64,000 nt of DNA from Pedobacter chitinilyticus (GCF_003313385.1 NZ_QMHN01000002.1:382603-446602); one strand, 5' to 3'; positions 16,653-24,752 are shown, counted from the stretch's first letter. Program-made: numbers and translations. Notes: generated by a model from the letters alone, not told the origin.

Positions 16653-18986
16653 TTACTTCTGTACGATCATTAGCACCTTTTTACGCTGGTCTCTAACTAG
16701 CGTTATTTCTAAGTTTTGTGCTTGTTTATACTTTTGTGAAAGCATCGCCAAGTCTTTTATTGACTTTACCTTTTCATTTGCTATGGCAACCAGCACGTCA
16801 CCTTTTTGTAACTTGTTTTTTATAGCTAATGAAGATGGCAGCAGTTCGATCAACAACACACCATCCTTATCGTGAAGTCCCGCTGCCGAAAGTTCTCCCA
16901 AAGTTTCGATATTTTTAAAGGTTGCACCTAACCAGTTAAGCCTTATAGATTCTTTTTCAGCAACCAAATCCTGAATTGGCCTAATATTAGGCTTTGCAGC
17001 CAGTTTCTTCAAATGTGCAGCCGTTACTCCAAAATTCATTTCAAAACTTTTAAAACCTATTTTGATTGCTGGCGATTGTGGCTTTAAGCTATAGTTGCCA
17101 ATGGATGCATTTACAAAAAGTACATCTCCACTCAAACTGTTTTTATCAAGCCCCAATTGATGTGCTTTCTGCAAAGCCGCTGGGAAAAGGAAAAAATTAG
17201 AATCTACCTGTTTGCCCCAATAAGGCATACGTATGGGAGCATAAGGCTGCGTTACAATGTTATGGGCAAAAACATCATCACTATTGCGAAACCACACGTG
17301 CGGATGAAATGTATTATTGATGATAATGTTATTATACACCTTACGATGGTATCCTTCTCTTAACTTTAACCCTCCGCTAAGACAAACATTATTATATATT
17401 AAATAGTTGCTACTTCCATCATCCAAGTCAATATCCCAGCCGTGATCACATTGAAAACGGTTATTTCGAAGTGTAATGGGATCAATGACGTCAAGATATT
17501 CGATACCTGGATATTTTGTCAAAATATTTTCGACGTCTTTTATATTAGGCAACCAATATCGATCACGTCCCCATGAGTTAAAAGCCCCATGGTCGCCTGT
17601 CTCCAATACCGTATCAAATACATCATTAAATTCTATGATATGACCACCCCAAGTACCTTCACTAATGTTAATTCCAGCTCTTGGTACTTTGTAAATTGTA
17701 TTGTGGCTTATCGTGATGTGCGCTGCCATGGAAATTTGCGCACCTGCCACTTGTTTTTCTATTAAACCAATATGATGGATTAAGTTCCCACTTGCCGTAC
17801 AATATTGCGGATAATTATTACTCTTCGGACCTTTTTTCATATCCATTTGCTCAAGCGCTACGTATTCTTCATACCTAAAAGATGGAGATCTTACCGCATC
17901 TGGGCTACCCACAAAGGAAATGGCGCTAGCTCCAATATTATAAATGAGGTTATCCTTAACAAGGTTATGCTTATTATAGTTACTCATAAAAATCGCATTC
18001 CCACCCAGCTCATAAAAACTGCAATTTGTAATTTTACTGTTCTCTGTGCCATCTAAAAGGATTGCTCCACCACGATAAATTGTCCAATCGCTCCGTAGCA
18101 AAGGTTCCTTGGTCAACATGAAACTTCTAGCTGTTTGCGTAAAATCTATTTGATTGATGTGGATATTCTTTACTGGCTGGGCGTTGCTACCAACAATGTG
18201 TAAAATATCAGTTAAATGGCTGACGCTAAAACTTGCAGTATTGGGGTTGGTTCCTTTTGGGGGATAAAAATAAAGTATTTTCTTATCCTCATCATAAAAC
18301 CACTCATTAGGTGCGTCTAATTCCTCAAATACATTTTCTATAAAGCGATACTTATCGTTCATTGGCGATGGTCTGTTATTTTGCCAACCGCCTTCTAGTA
18401 TAAGTTTGTTTTTTTGTTTGCCAGTTACCAGATAATGAAAGCCACCCCATTCGCCACTATGTAAAGTATGCACATAAGCTCCTTTTGGATGATGCCAGTT
18501 CGCAATTCGGGCACTATCTAATACGTCTGCTGCTGTACCATTAAATACGCGAGCCTTAGGGTCGAAATTAGGATAACGAGCCATTGGCAAGGCCTTTCCA
18601 TTGAGGAACAAGCGATCTGGCCTTTCTAACGCAATTTTTGCTTGATAAATACCGTTTCGGTAATGCTGCCAAATAGCTTTTAACGGTTTAGCACCGCTAA
18701 AAATAACTTTTTCATTTTGATACGATTGTATGGTTAACGTGCTGGCAGTATAATTAGCCGCAGAGATCTCAACCGTTTTATCCATCATGTACGTACCGCC
18801 TCTAAAATAGATTCTTATATCTTCATGTTTAAAGGGGCTTGCTTTTTTCAAAGCACTTTCAAGTGTTTTTAGCGGTTTTAAAAAAGTACCAGGGTTTTTG
18901 TCGGTTCCAGTGGTTGCCACATAGAAGTTTTTTTGCGCAGCGCAAAATAGAGGTAATAATATTACCATTAATAATCGTTTTTTCAT
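16653..18986 (-). CDS. Exported right-handed beta-helix protein with C-terminal PDZ domain
   Basis: A 777-residue protein with a signal peptide (1-17). The N-terminus F-Y-V-A-T-T-G-T-D-K-N-P-G-T-x-x-x-P-L-K-T-L is the usual opening of Bacteroidota parallel beta-helix (polysaccharide lyase-like) proteins. Repeated N-x-I-x-x-N coils follow at about 300-600, e.g. I-T-N-C-S-F-Y, L-V-K-D-N-L-I-Y-N-I and V-Y-N-N-I-I-I-N-N-T. Residues about 685-777 form a PDZ-like domain (L-Q-K-G-D-V-L-V-A-I-A-N-E-K-V). The protein probably acts on or binds a carbohydrate in the periplasm or outside the cell. There is no SusC/SusD pair nearby, so the substrate is unknown. Confidence 0.82.
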   Translation of the reverse strand: MKKRLLMVILLPLFCAAQKNFYVATTGTDKNPGTFLKPLKTLESALKKASPFKHEDIRIYFRGGTYMMDKTVEISAANYTASTLTIQSYQNEKVIFSGAKPLKAIWQHYRNGIYQAKIALERPDRLFLNGKALPMARYPNFDPKARVFNGTAADVLDSARIANWHHPKGAYVHTLHSGEWGGFHYLVTGKQKNKLILEGGWQNNRPSPMNDKYRFIENVFEELDAPNEWFYDEDKKILYFYPPKGTNPNTASFSVSHLTDILHIVGSNAQPVKNIHINQIDFTQTARSFMLTKEPLLRSDWTIYRGGAILLDGTENSKITNCSFYELGGNAIFMSNYNKHNLVKDNLIYNIGASAISFVGSPDAVRSPSFRYEEYVALEQMDMKKGPKSNNYPQYCTASGNLIHHIGLIEKQVAGAQISMAAHITISHNTIYKVPRAGINISEGTWGGHIIEFNDVFDTVLETGDHGAFNSWGRDRYWLPNIKDVENILTKYPGIEYLDVIDPITLRNNRFQCDHGWDIDLDDGSSNYLIYNNVCLSGGLKLREGYHRKVYNNIIINNTFHPHVWFRNSDDVFAHNIVTQPYAPIRMPYWGKQVDSNFFLFPAALQKAHQLGLDKNSLSGDVLFVNASIGNYSLKPQSPAIKIGFKSFEMNFGVTAAHLKKLAAKPNIRPIQDLVAEKESIRLNWLGATFKNIETLGELSAAGLHDKDGVLLIELLPSSLAIKNKLQKGDVLVAIANEKVKSIKDLAMLSQKYKQAQNLEITLVRDQRKKVLMIVQK

Positions 18987-19013
18987 TAGGAGAATAGAAT
19001 GTAATTAGTTGTT

Positions 19014-19043
19014 ATAAGCCAAGTTATGATTAACTTGGCTTAT
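19014..19043. repeat. Perfect 12-bp inverted repeat
   Basis: ATAAGCCAAGTT (19014-19025) and AACTTGGCTTAT (19032-19043) flank six bases. It lies just beyond the stop of the small minus-strand ORF, so it may end or stabilise that message. No T-run follows. Confidence 0.6.
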
Positions 19044-19097
19044 ATGCAAATACATTCGCAGAATCTTATTCTAAAGGAGATGAAATGACTATTAGTA

Positions 19098-19214
19098 TCA
19101 GCAGTGCCCCAACAAATAATACAGCACCACAAAAATAACAACCGTTGATAAGCAACCGCCACCTAGTTTCCAGGCACCCCACCCAGCAAATATTGTTCTA
19201 AAAAAGTTGTTCAT
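19098..19214 (-). CDS. 38-residue membrane miniprotein
   Basis: ATG at 19214 reading leftward to TGA at 19098. The product has a short amphipathic start (M-N-N-F-F-R-T-I-F-A), then G-W-G-A-W-K-L-G-G-G-C, then a single hydrophobic helix (about residues 22-36), and ends in G-H-C. The Trp/Gly-rich motif followed by one membrane span and a short polar end looks like genuine coding sequence rather than chance. Similar tiny proteins with an A-G-W-G-A-x-K-x-G-G-G-C motif occur, to my recollection, in other Bacteroidota, but I cannot confirm this here. Function unknown. It lies alone between two larger genes, with a 12-bp inverted repeat after its stop. Confidence 0.55.
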   Translation of the reverse strand: MNNFFRTIFAGWGAWKLGGGCLSTVVIFVVLYYLLGHC

Positions 19215-19346
19215 ATCTATTTTGATTGATGAATTAGAATAACCAAAAATCAACTCATAATGTTTTCCTAATCGTTATAAATCCCTATTGCAGTGTGCTT
19301 TATTGTTAAAAGGAAGAATAACAAACATCAGTTAGGCATATTTTGT

Positions 19347-19354
19347 TATTTTTG
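19347..19354 (+). promoter_or_regulatory. -7 box TATTTTTG for the YihY-like gene
   Basis: Exact TAnnTTTG match ending 11 bases before the ATG at 19365. Confidence 0.45.
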
Positions 19355-19364
19355 AAATTCACTA

Positions 19365-20285
19365 ATGGGAAAAACAGCAACTATTAAGAAATCAAAGCTT
19401 TTACTTTTTGGTTATCATTTACAAAAAGCATTTGCACTTTACCAAAAAAACGACCCTTTACGTTTAGCTGGCGCTACCGCTTTCTTCGCTAATTTTGCCA
19501 TTCCTCCTATTTTGCTGATCCTTATCAGGCTATTTGGTTTTTTTGTAGATAGGAAACTACTTGCTACTCGTTTGTTCGAGCGTATTTCGGAAATTTTAAT
19601 TCCCAGCAGTACCGAGCAAATCAGAGAAACCTTGAGGAACATTCGTGGTGTTGACCATAATTGGTGGGCTACCATCTTGACTTTTGTATTCTTCATTTTT
19701 GTAGCCACTACCCTATTCAATGTTATTAAAAACTCAGTAGAACAAATATGGAACATTGGCCAAGATGCCAAAATGGGTTTTCTGTTTACATTGAAAATCC
19801 GCGGGCGTTCGATGATGATTATTTTACTTGCTGGTATTTTATTTTTTATAGGTTTAGTTACTGATAGCATACAGGCCTATGTTACTACATACCTTAACGG
19901 TACTTCGCCCAATTTTGGTAAATGGTTGCTATGGGTACTCAACCAAACCATTTTCACTCTTATTGTAACAGTTTGGTTTACCATTTTATTTAGGTTTTTA
20001 ACCAATGCTAGACCAAGCTGGAAAATAGCTTTACAGGGCGGACTTTTAACGGGTATCCTATTTAACTTGGGAAAATACGTGTTGCGGATTATGCTTCCAT
20101 TAAGCAATATCGAAAACATCTACGGCGCATCGGGTTCAATTGTATTGGTGATGTTGTTTGTTTTCTACTCGTCATTGATTTTCTATTTTGGGGCATGTTT
20201 CATTAAGGTGATTAGTGAAAAGCAACACAAAGTGATACGACCACTTAAAGGTGCCCATACTTACGAGCTGATTGAAAAAAGCTAA
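19365..20285 (+). CDS. YihY/BrkB-family inner-membrane protein
   Basis: A 306-residue protein with about six membrane spans. Family signs are D-P-L-R-L-A-G-A-T-A-F-F-A-N-F-A-I-P-P near residues 31-49, the central segment F-N-V-I-K-N-S-V-E-Q-I-W-N (about 125-137), and G-A-S-G-S-I-V-L-V-M-L-F-V-F-Y-S-S-L-I-F-Y-F-G-A toward the end. The YihY/BrkB family (once mis-called RNase BN) has no settled function. A second member begins at 63459. It has its own -7 box and is followed by a strong terminator, so it is probably monocistronic. Confidence 0.88.
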   Translation: MGKTATIKKSKLLLFGYHLQKAFALYQKNDPLRLAGATAFFANFAIPPILLILIRLFGFFVDRKLLATRLFERISEILIPSSTEQIRETLRNIRGVDHNWWATILTFVFFIFVATTLFNVIKNSVEQIWNIGQDAKMGFLFTLKIRGRSMMIILLAGILFFIGLVTDSIQAYVTTYLNGTSPNFGKWLLWVLNQTIFTLIVTVWFTILFRFLTNARPSWKIALQGGLLTGILFNLGKYVLRIMLPLSNIENIYGASGSIVLVMLFVFYSSLIFYFGACFIKVISEKQHKVIRPLKGAHTYELIEKS

Positions 20286-20286
20286 T

Positions 20287-20323
20287 AAAAAAAGCTCCGC
20301 ATGATATGTGCGGAGCTTTTTTA
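20287..20323. terminator. Bidirectional intrinsic terminator
   Basis: AAGCTCCGCA (20292-20301) pairs with TGCGGAGCTT (20309-20318), flanked by A and T runs, between convergent genes. Confidence 0.88.
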
Positions 20324-20350
20324 TGAATATATGATTTACTTTACCTTGGA

Positions 20351-20935
20351 TTAAAATAACCTAAGACCTAAGCCAAAGGTGAACAAGTTTAATTTAGTAT
20401 CAGGATAGCCAGCCGAGTTTAATTTAGACAAACCTAATTCATATCTCAAATCAACATTCAATTTGCCTAAATCTAAGCCTGCTCCAAATTGCCATGCAAA
20501 AGCTTGTCCTTTGAAATCGCCGCTGAATATATTTGATGCTGCCTGATTGAAGCTTTGGTCATCACTCAAAATAAAAGACGCTACAGGTCCTGTATTCAAT
20601 CTTATGCCTACACCTGCTGCTCCAATTTTTGTTCCTACCAAAACGGGCACATCTAAACTCGTAAATTTCACTTTACTTTCTAATCCGCTATTTTTTAGCG
20701 TGGTGTTCTTACCTGAGATATATAACTCGGGTTGTAAATGTATACCTGCTGCTCCAATTCGAGTCCAGATACCAGCATAATACCCCGCCCTATTGTCGCT
20801 ACCAAAAGTATTTTCTGTACTAAACTTAGACAAGTTTAAACCGCCTTTCAACCCCATTTGGAATGATGGTAATACTTGGCCGAATGCAAAAAATGAGCAG
20901 CAAACAAAAAAGGCTGCTAGTGTAATTCTTTTCAT
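20351..20935 (-). CDS. Outer-membrane beta-barrel protein (PorT-like)
   Basis: A 194-residue exported protein with a signal peptide (1-19, ending A-F-G-Q). The mature part is a small eight-strand beta-barrel pattern: G-L-K-G-G-L-N-L-S-K-F, then G-Y-Y-A-G-I-W-T-R-I, then L-Q-P-E-L-Y-I-S-G-K, V-P-V-L-V-G-T-K-I, F-A-W-Q-F-G-A-G-L-D-L, V-D-L-R-Y-E-L-G-L and a closing F-G-L-G-L-R-L-F with a terminal aromatic residue. This is the common PorT-type "outer membrane protein beta-barrel" family. The specific role is unknown. It converges on the YihY-like gene with a shared terminator. Confidence 0.85.
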   Translation of the reverse strand: MKRITLAAFFVCCSFFAFGQVLPSFQMGLKGGLNLSKFSTENTFGSDNRAGYYAGIWTRIGAAGIHLQPELYISGKNTTLKNSGLESKVKFTSLDVPVLVGTKIGAAGVGIRLNTGPVASFILSDDQSFNQAASNIFSGDFKGQAFAWQFGAGLDLGKLNVDLRYELGLSKLNSAGYPDTKLNLFTFGLGLRLF

Positions 20936-21021
20936 ATTTTTTTAAATCGTTAAACTTAGTGATAACCATTTTGAAACACTGATTGGTTTCATGATCGGTG
21001 GCAAATATACAACTAGGGGGG

Positions 21022-21303
21022 TTAATTGCAAGAAACTTTGGGTGCTACTTTCTCAAATCCCTGCATTTCAAAAACAGCCAATTTATCCAAAAGGTTGAAG
21101 TGCAAGGTTCCAAAGAAATTGAAAATGCCATCTTCATTTTTGCCTTCAATGCAAACCGTTTCTTTTAACACGGGACTATTTTGGTTAGCTCCAGAGAAAA
21201 GCAGAGCTTCATCTTGGATAATAACGTTTTTTGCTTCGATTGCAAAATCATTTAAAAGGGCCAAAAAAGCCTTACCATTTAGCAATAGTTCTTTAATATT
21301 CAT
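21022..21303 (-). CDS. Hypothetical 93-residue protein
   Basis: A 93-residue frame from the ATG at 21301-21303; the longer alternative start adds 14 hydrophobic residues that seem untranslated. It opens M-N-I-K-E-L-L-L-N-G-K-A-F-L-A-L-L-N and then looks beta-rich (L-F-S-G-A-N, F-N-F-F-G-T-L-H-F-N-L). There is no signal peptide, membrane span or known motif. I do not recognise it. A plus-strand frame overlaps almost all of it; I prefer the minus strand because its start has a clear ATG and its composition is more protein-like, but it could be non-coding. Confidence 0.45.
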   Translation of the reverse strand: MNIKELLLNGKAFLALLNDFAIEAKNVIIQDEALLFSGANQNSPVLKETVCIEGKNEDGIFNFFGTLHFNLLDKLAVFEMQGFEKVAPKVSCN

Positions 21304-21432
21304 AACCCAAAAATTTAATGTGAAGACTAGTTTAAATTTAAACAAAATTCTCGTTAAAAGGTTCTAATATTTGTCATAAAAAACAGCTAAGATTCTGATT
21401 ATTTGGCAAATCGAATTTCCCCTCGATTCACC

Positions 21433-21463
21433 AACCTTCTAGGTTTTCAAAACCTAGAAGGTT
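21433..21463. repeat. Perfect 15-bp-arm palindrome (ACCTTCTAGGTTT type)
   Basis: AACCTTCTAGGTTTT (21433-21447) and its exact reverse complement (21449-21463) flank one base. It is built like the ACTTACGAAGTTT palindromes at 8355 and 50754, with a different arm sequence. Confidence 0.8.
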
Positions 21464-21475
21464 TCTTACGAAAAT

Positions 21476-21540
21476 AAACCCGACAGGAGCGAACACGTAG
21501 CCCAAGTTTACGTAGGCGAAGTAAAGCGGATGGCGGGGCT
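21476..21540. repeat. GC-richer intergenic repeat
   Basis: AAACCCGACAGGAGCGAACA through AAGTAAAGCGGATGGCGGGG. It resembles 12598-12640, and 44652-44722 in reverse. It directly follows the palindrome. Confidence 0.5.
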
Positions 21541-21692
21541 GCATTTGCCATGAGCATTGGGATTGATTTTCTAAAAATTATGGGGAGGACCAAGCAGGTA
21601 ACGGCTCTCTAAATGCTGATTTTGTAGCAATTGCGTAACATAATGCACTCAAATGGAAAAAATATTTGTTTAGCTGATACAAATCTATACCT

Positions 21693-21700
21693 TAGTTTTG
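21693..21700 (+). promoter_or_regulatory. -7 box TAGTTTTG for mdh
   Basis: Exact TAnnTTTG match. TTTG at 21665-21668 lies 24 bases upstream, somewhat further than the usual -33 spacing. The leader to the ATG is nearly 100 bases. Confidence 0.4.
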
Positions 21701-21798
21701 TAAAAATTCTTTAAGTGTTACACCCATAAATTACTCTAAATGAAGCCATCGTATTTATTTTAGATTGCTTCGCTAGTATTAAAACCAAATTATATAGC

Positions 21799-22737
21799 AT
21801 GAAAATAACAGTAGTAGGTGCTGGTGCTGTTGGCGCCACCTGTGCAGATAACATTGCACGGAAAGAATTAGCAGAGGAACTAGTTTTATTAGATATTAAA
21901 GAGGGTTTTGCAGAAGGTAAAGCCATTGATATGATGCAAACGGCAACATTGCTGGGCTTTGACACTAAAATTAAAGGCGTAACCAACGATTATAGCCAAA
22001 CGGCTGGTTCGGCGGTAGCGGTAATTACTTCTGGTTTGCCCCGTAAACCTGGGATGACCCGCGAAGAGCTAATTGGCATTAACGCGGGCATTGTAAAAGG
22101 TGTTGCCGAGAACATCCTGAAATATTCTCCTGATGCGATCATCATTGTGATTAGTAACCCGATGGATACGATGACTTATTTGGCACTTAAATCGTTGGGA
22201 TTACCTAAAAACAGAATTATTGGCATGGGCGGTACTTTGGACAGCTCACGTTTTAAATATTATTTGAGCCAAGCACTAAATTGCAACCCTAACGATTTAC
22301 AAGGCTTTGTAGTGGGCGGTCACGGCGATACCACCATGATTCCTTTAACAAGATATGCCACTTACCAAAGTTTACCTGTAACCGATTTATTGGATGAGGC
22401 CACTTTGGAAAAAGTAGCGGCTGATACCATGGTTGGTGGTGCTACGTTAACTGGCTTATTGGGTACTTCGGCTTGGTATGCACCTGGTGCTGCTGGCGCG
22501 GCATTGGTTGAAGCCATTGTAAGGGACGAAAAGAAACTATTCACCTGCTGTGTTGCGCTTGAGGGCGAGTATGGTCAGAATGATATTTGCTTGGGCGTCC
22601 CAGTAATTATTGGGAAAAATGGTTGGGAAAAAATCATTGACTATAAATTAAACGAGAAGGAACAGGCTATTTTTAACAAAAGTGCTGATGCTGTACGCAA
22701 CATGAACAGTGTATTGGCAGAAATGAAGTTAGTTTAA
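21799..22737 (+). CDS. mdh: Malate dehydrogenase (LDH-like type)
   Basis: A 312-residue NAD-dependent malate dehydrogenase of the lactate-dehydrogenase-like group. The Rossmann loop is G-A-G-A-V-G (residues 7-12), with Asp32 choosing NAD. The substrate loop has R-K-P-G-M-T-R (Arg82, Arg88), and Arg151 and catalytic His175 (G-G-H-G-D) complete the site. Arg82 in the specificity loop, instead of the Gln of LDH, supports malate as substrate. It interconverts malate and oxaloacetate in the citric acid cycle. It has its own upstream -7 box, and the downstream genes are unrelated. Confidence 0.96.
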   Translation: MKITVVGAGAVGATCADNIARKELAEELVLLDIKEGFAEGKAIDMMQTATLLGFDTKIKGVTNDYSQTAGSAVAVITSGLPRKPGMTREELIGINAGIVKGVAENILKYSPDAIIIVISNPMDTMTYLALKSLGLPKNRIIGMGGTLDSSRFKYYLSQALNCNPNDLQGFVVGGHGDTTMIPLTRYATYQSLPVTDLLDEATLEKVAADTMVGGATLTGLLGTSAWYAPGAAGAALVEAIVRDEKKLFTCCVALEGEYGQNDICLGVPVIIGKNGWEKIIDYKLNEKEQAIFNKSADAVRNMNSVLAEMKLV

Positions 22738-22757
22738 TTAGGTTAACTGATGAATTG

Positions 22758-22793
22758 TGTTAATTGTTTAATCGTCTTCGAAAAACAATTAAC
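22758..22793. repeat. AT-rich hairpin after mdh
   Basis: GTTAATTGTTT (22759-22769) pairs perfectly with AAACAATTAAC (22783-22793). There is no GC-rich stem and no T-run, so a terminator role is doubtful. Confidence 0.4.
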
Positions 22794-22823
22794 CTTCTAA
22801 ACAACTAAACGATTAATCTAGAA

Positions 22824-23249
22824 ATGAGAACAATTTCAGTTCCTTTAATTTTAGTGAACTTACAAGATAACGGTTTCCACATTTTAGTGGAAATTGTTGT
22901 TTTTGGGGAGAAACGATTTGCGGTAGTTGACACTGGGGCCTCACGTTCGGTTTTTGACAAAGGCCTAGTAGAAAAACACATCGAGCATTTGCACGAAAAT
23001 GAAGAACAACAAGCGGCCACCATTTTTAGCAGCGCTACCACTTTGGTAGGTACCATTCCCCTGCTGCAAATAGGAAAGTTAAAGTTACCCAATTATGAAA
23101 CGGTAGCGATCGACCTGCAAAGCGTTTCGGATACTTATATCCAAATGGGGCAACCTTCTATTGCTGGAATTATTGGTGGTGATATTTTAATGCAGTTTAA
23201 CTGCAAAATTGATTACCAGAAAAGGGTATTGAGATTTTATAAAGATTAA
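22824..23249 (+). CDS. Retropepsin-like aspartic protease domain protein
   Basis: A 141-residue protein with the single-lobe retropepsin pattern. A-V-V-D-T-G-A-S-R-S places the catalytic aspartate at Asp36, and the hydrophobic partner motif I-A-G-I-I-G-G-D-I-L lies near residue 115, followed by a closing strand I-D-Y-Q-K-R-V-L-R-F. Such proteins act as dimers. There is no signal peptide, so it is probably cytosolic. Substrate unknown. It stands between mdh and an amidase gene with short gaps on the same strand, but a functional link is not evident. Confidence 0.85.
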   Translation: MRTISVPLILVNLQDNGFHILVEIVVFGEKRFAVVDTGASRSVFDKGLVEKHIEHLHENEEQQAATIFSSATTLVGTIPLLQIGKLKLPNYETVAIDLQSVSDTYIQMGQPSIAGIIGGDILMQFNCKIDYQKRVLRFYKD

Positions 23250-23277
23250 CATCACCTAACATTGGCAGTAATTAAAA

Positions 23278-23310
23278 ATTCTTAATGTCCCTTAATTTCT
23301 TAATGGTTTA
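23278..23310 (-). repeat. Half-copy of the AT-rich 2.5-kb repeat
   Basis: Read on the minus strand, AACCATTAAGAAATTAAGGG followed by ACATTAAG matches the left arm of the 85-bp repeats (2531-2558) at about 25 of 28 positions. Confidence 0.55.
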
Positions 23311-23324
23311 ATACAAATTTGATA

Positions 23325-23987
23325 ATGCAAAAAATAATCATGTTCGTGATGCTGAATTTTATTTCGGCACTAGGGTTCTCCCAAGGAATAAAAATCATAG
23401 ACAAACCCATCACCTATGATTCGACTCGGGTTAGGCTATCTCTCGAATATTTGAAAGAAAGACATGGCATAGTCCAAAAAACACCAACCATACAACCCAA
23501 AATAATTGTGTTGCATTGGACGGCGGCTAAAACTTTCTCTTCTACTTTTAATGCTTTCAATTCGGCGAAACTCCCTAATGGCGATAGAAAAGATATTGCC
23601 AAAGTAAGTAGTTTAAACACTTCATCACAGTACCTAATTGATAGAGATGGCACCATTTATAGGCTCATGCCCGATAATTATTTAGCTCGTCATGTAATTG
23701 GTTTAAACTACTGTGCCATTGGGGTAGAAAATGTAGGCAGTGCCGATTTTCCACTTACCGATGCCCAGCTAAAAGCAAATGAGGAATTGGTAAGATACCT
23801 CGCCAAGAAATACAAAATTGAATACCTGATTGGCCATTACGAATACACCAAATTTAAAGGAACTTCTTTATGGAAGGAAACCAACCCCGACTATCAAACA
23901 GGTAAAAATGACCCAGGGGTAGATTTCATGCAAAAGGTTAGAGCAAATGTTAAAGATTTGAATTTAAAGGGAGCTCCTGCAAAGTAA
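23325..23987 (+). CDS. Exported N-acetylmuramoyl-L-alanine amidase (Amidase_2)
   Basis: A 220-residue protein with a signal peptide (about 1-19, ending G-F-S-Q). The amidase_2/PGRP-type domain shows I-I-V-L-H-W-T-A (first zinc histidine), S-S-Q-Y-L-I-D-R-D-G-T-I-Y-R-L, A-R-H-V-I-G-L-N, A-I-G-V-E-N-V-G and L-I-G-H-Y-E-Y (second zinc histidine), then N-D-P-G-V-D-F. It would split the bond between muramic acid and the stem peptide in the periplasm. The ATG at 23325 is preferred over a TTG two codons earlier. An AT-rich repeat lies just upstream and may form part of its leader. Confidence 0.88.
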   Translation: MQKIIMFVMLNFISALGFSQGIKIIDKPITYDSTRVRLSLEYLKERHGIVQKTPTIQPKIIVLHWTAAKTFSSTFNAFNSAKLPNGDRKDIAKVSSLNTSSQYLIDRDGTIYRLMPDNYLARHVIGLNYCAIGVENVGSADFPLTDAQLKANEELVRYLAKKYKIEYLIGHYEYTKFKGTSLWKETNPDYQTGKNDPGVDFMQKVRANVKDLNLKGAPAK

Positions 23988-24050
23988 AAAGCTAGTAGGT
24001 AATTCATTGTAAATTTCATTAACTTTAAACTAAATCAAACAAATAAAAGC

Positions 24051-24587
24051 ATGAAATTTTTAAAAATCTTCTTGGTGGTAGTCGTTGTACTCATTGCCAT
24101 TTTTTTCATTGGAGGCTTATTCCTTCCCAAAACCTACTCGGTAAGCAGGTCTATTGACATTGCAGCAAAAGACACCGTGGTGTACAAAAACATTGCTGAC
24201 TTTAACAATTTCCTACAATGGAACCCTTGGTATAAAATGGAGCCAACGGCAAAAACTACCATTAGTGGCACACCAGAGCAACCAGACCACTTGTATCAAT
24301 GGGTAGGTAAAGAAACTGGTGAAGGTCAAATGAAAATTACTTCAGTGAAACCTGTAGAAGAGGTTAAAATAGAATTGAAATTCATCAAGCCTTTTGAGAG
24401 CTTGGCCAATACACAATTTAATCTAAACAAGAATACCGACTCAACCACCAAAGTAACTTGGACCATGAGCGGAGAAAACAACATGATCAGCAAATGGATG
24501 TGCGTTTTTATGAGTATGGATTCGATGATTGGTAAAGATTTTGAAGACGGCCTAAAATCTCTGAAAGAAAAATCAGAAAAGAAATAA
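24051..24587 (+). CDS. SRPBCC / polyketide cyclase-like protein with N-terminal membrane anchor
   Basis: A 178-residue protein with one N-terminal membrane span (about 4-26) and then a START/SRPBCC-like domain: Y-S-V-S-R-S-I-D-I-A-A, N-F-L-Q-W-N-P-W-Y-K-M-E, a Y-Q-W-V-G-x-x-T-G-E-G strand, K-P-V-E-E-V-K-I-E-L and T-W-T-M-S-G. The fold binds hydrophobic ligands in an internal cavity; the ligand here is unknown. The anchor would place the domain outside the cytoplasm. A terminator follows 17 bases after the stop. Confidence 0.82.
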   Translation: MKFLKIFLVVVVVLIAIFFIGGLFLPKTYSVSRSIDIAAKDTVVYKNIADFNNFLQWNPWYKMEPTAKTTISGTPEQPDHLYQWVGKETGEGQMKITSVKPVEEVKIELKFIKPFESLANTQFNLNKNTDSTTKVTWTMSGENNMISKWMCVFMSMDSMIGKDFEDGLKSLKEKSEKK

Positions 24588-24603
24588 ATTGATCTTTAAA
24601 ACA

Positions 24604-24639
24604 TTAAGCCCTGCTCTAACAAAGCGGGGCTTTTTTATT
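24604..24639 (+). terminator. Intrinsic terminator
   Basis: AAGCCCTGCT pairs with AGCGGGGCTT (one G-T pair) around a short loop, then TTTTTATTT. Confidence 0.82.
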
Positions 24640-24752
24640 TATCCAATTTAAAACCTTTTACGATTTATGCTGTTAGTTAACGAACGGTAAAATTTCTGCC
24701 GATTTTCAAATAATATTTTTTTATCTGCTTTTTTTTAAACTATTTGCCCTTG

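Larger units (their letters stand above)
18987..19364. other. Gap with an inverted repeat and a small ORF
   Basis: Apart from the palindrome at 19014-19043 and the 38-codon gene at 19098-19214 (both listed), the sequence is AT-rich leader for the YihY-like gene. Confidence 0.6.
21304..21798. other. Repeat-bearing gap upstream of mdh
   Basis: No gene is seen. It contains a perfect palindrome (21433-21463), a GC-richer repeat (21476-21540) and a -7-like box (21693-21700). Confidence 0.6.

Noticed and set aside
21026..21367. Plus-strand 113-codon frame opposite the hypothetical protein at 21022-21303
   Set aside because: Rich in Lys/Ser/Phe without motif; the minus-strand frame has a clear ATG. 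Both are weak, so I kept only the better one.
22758..22793. Terminator after mdh
   Set aside because: The stem is perfect but almost entirely A-T and lacks a following T-run, so I list it only as an inverted repeat.
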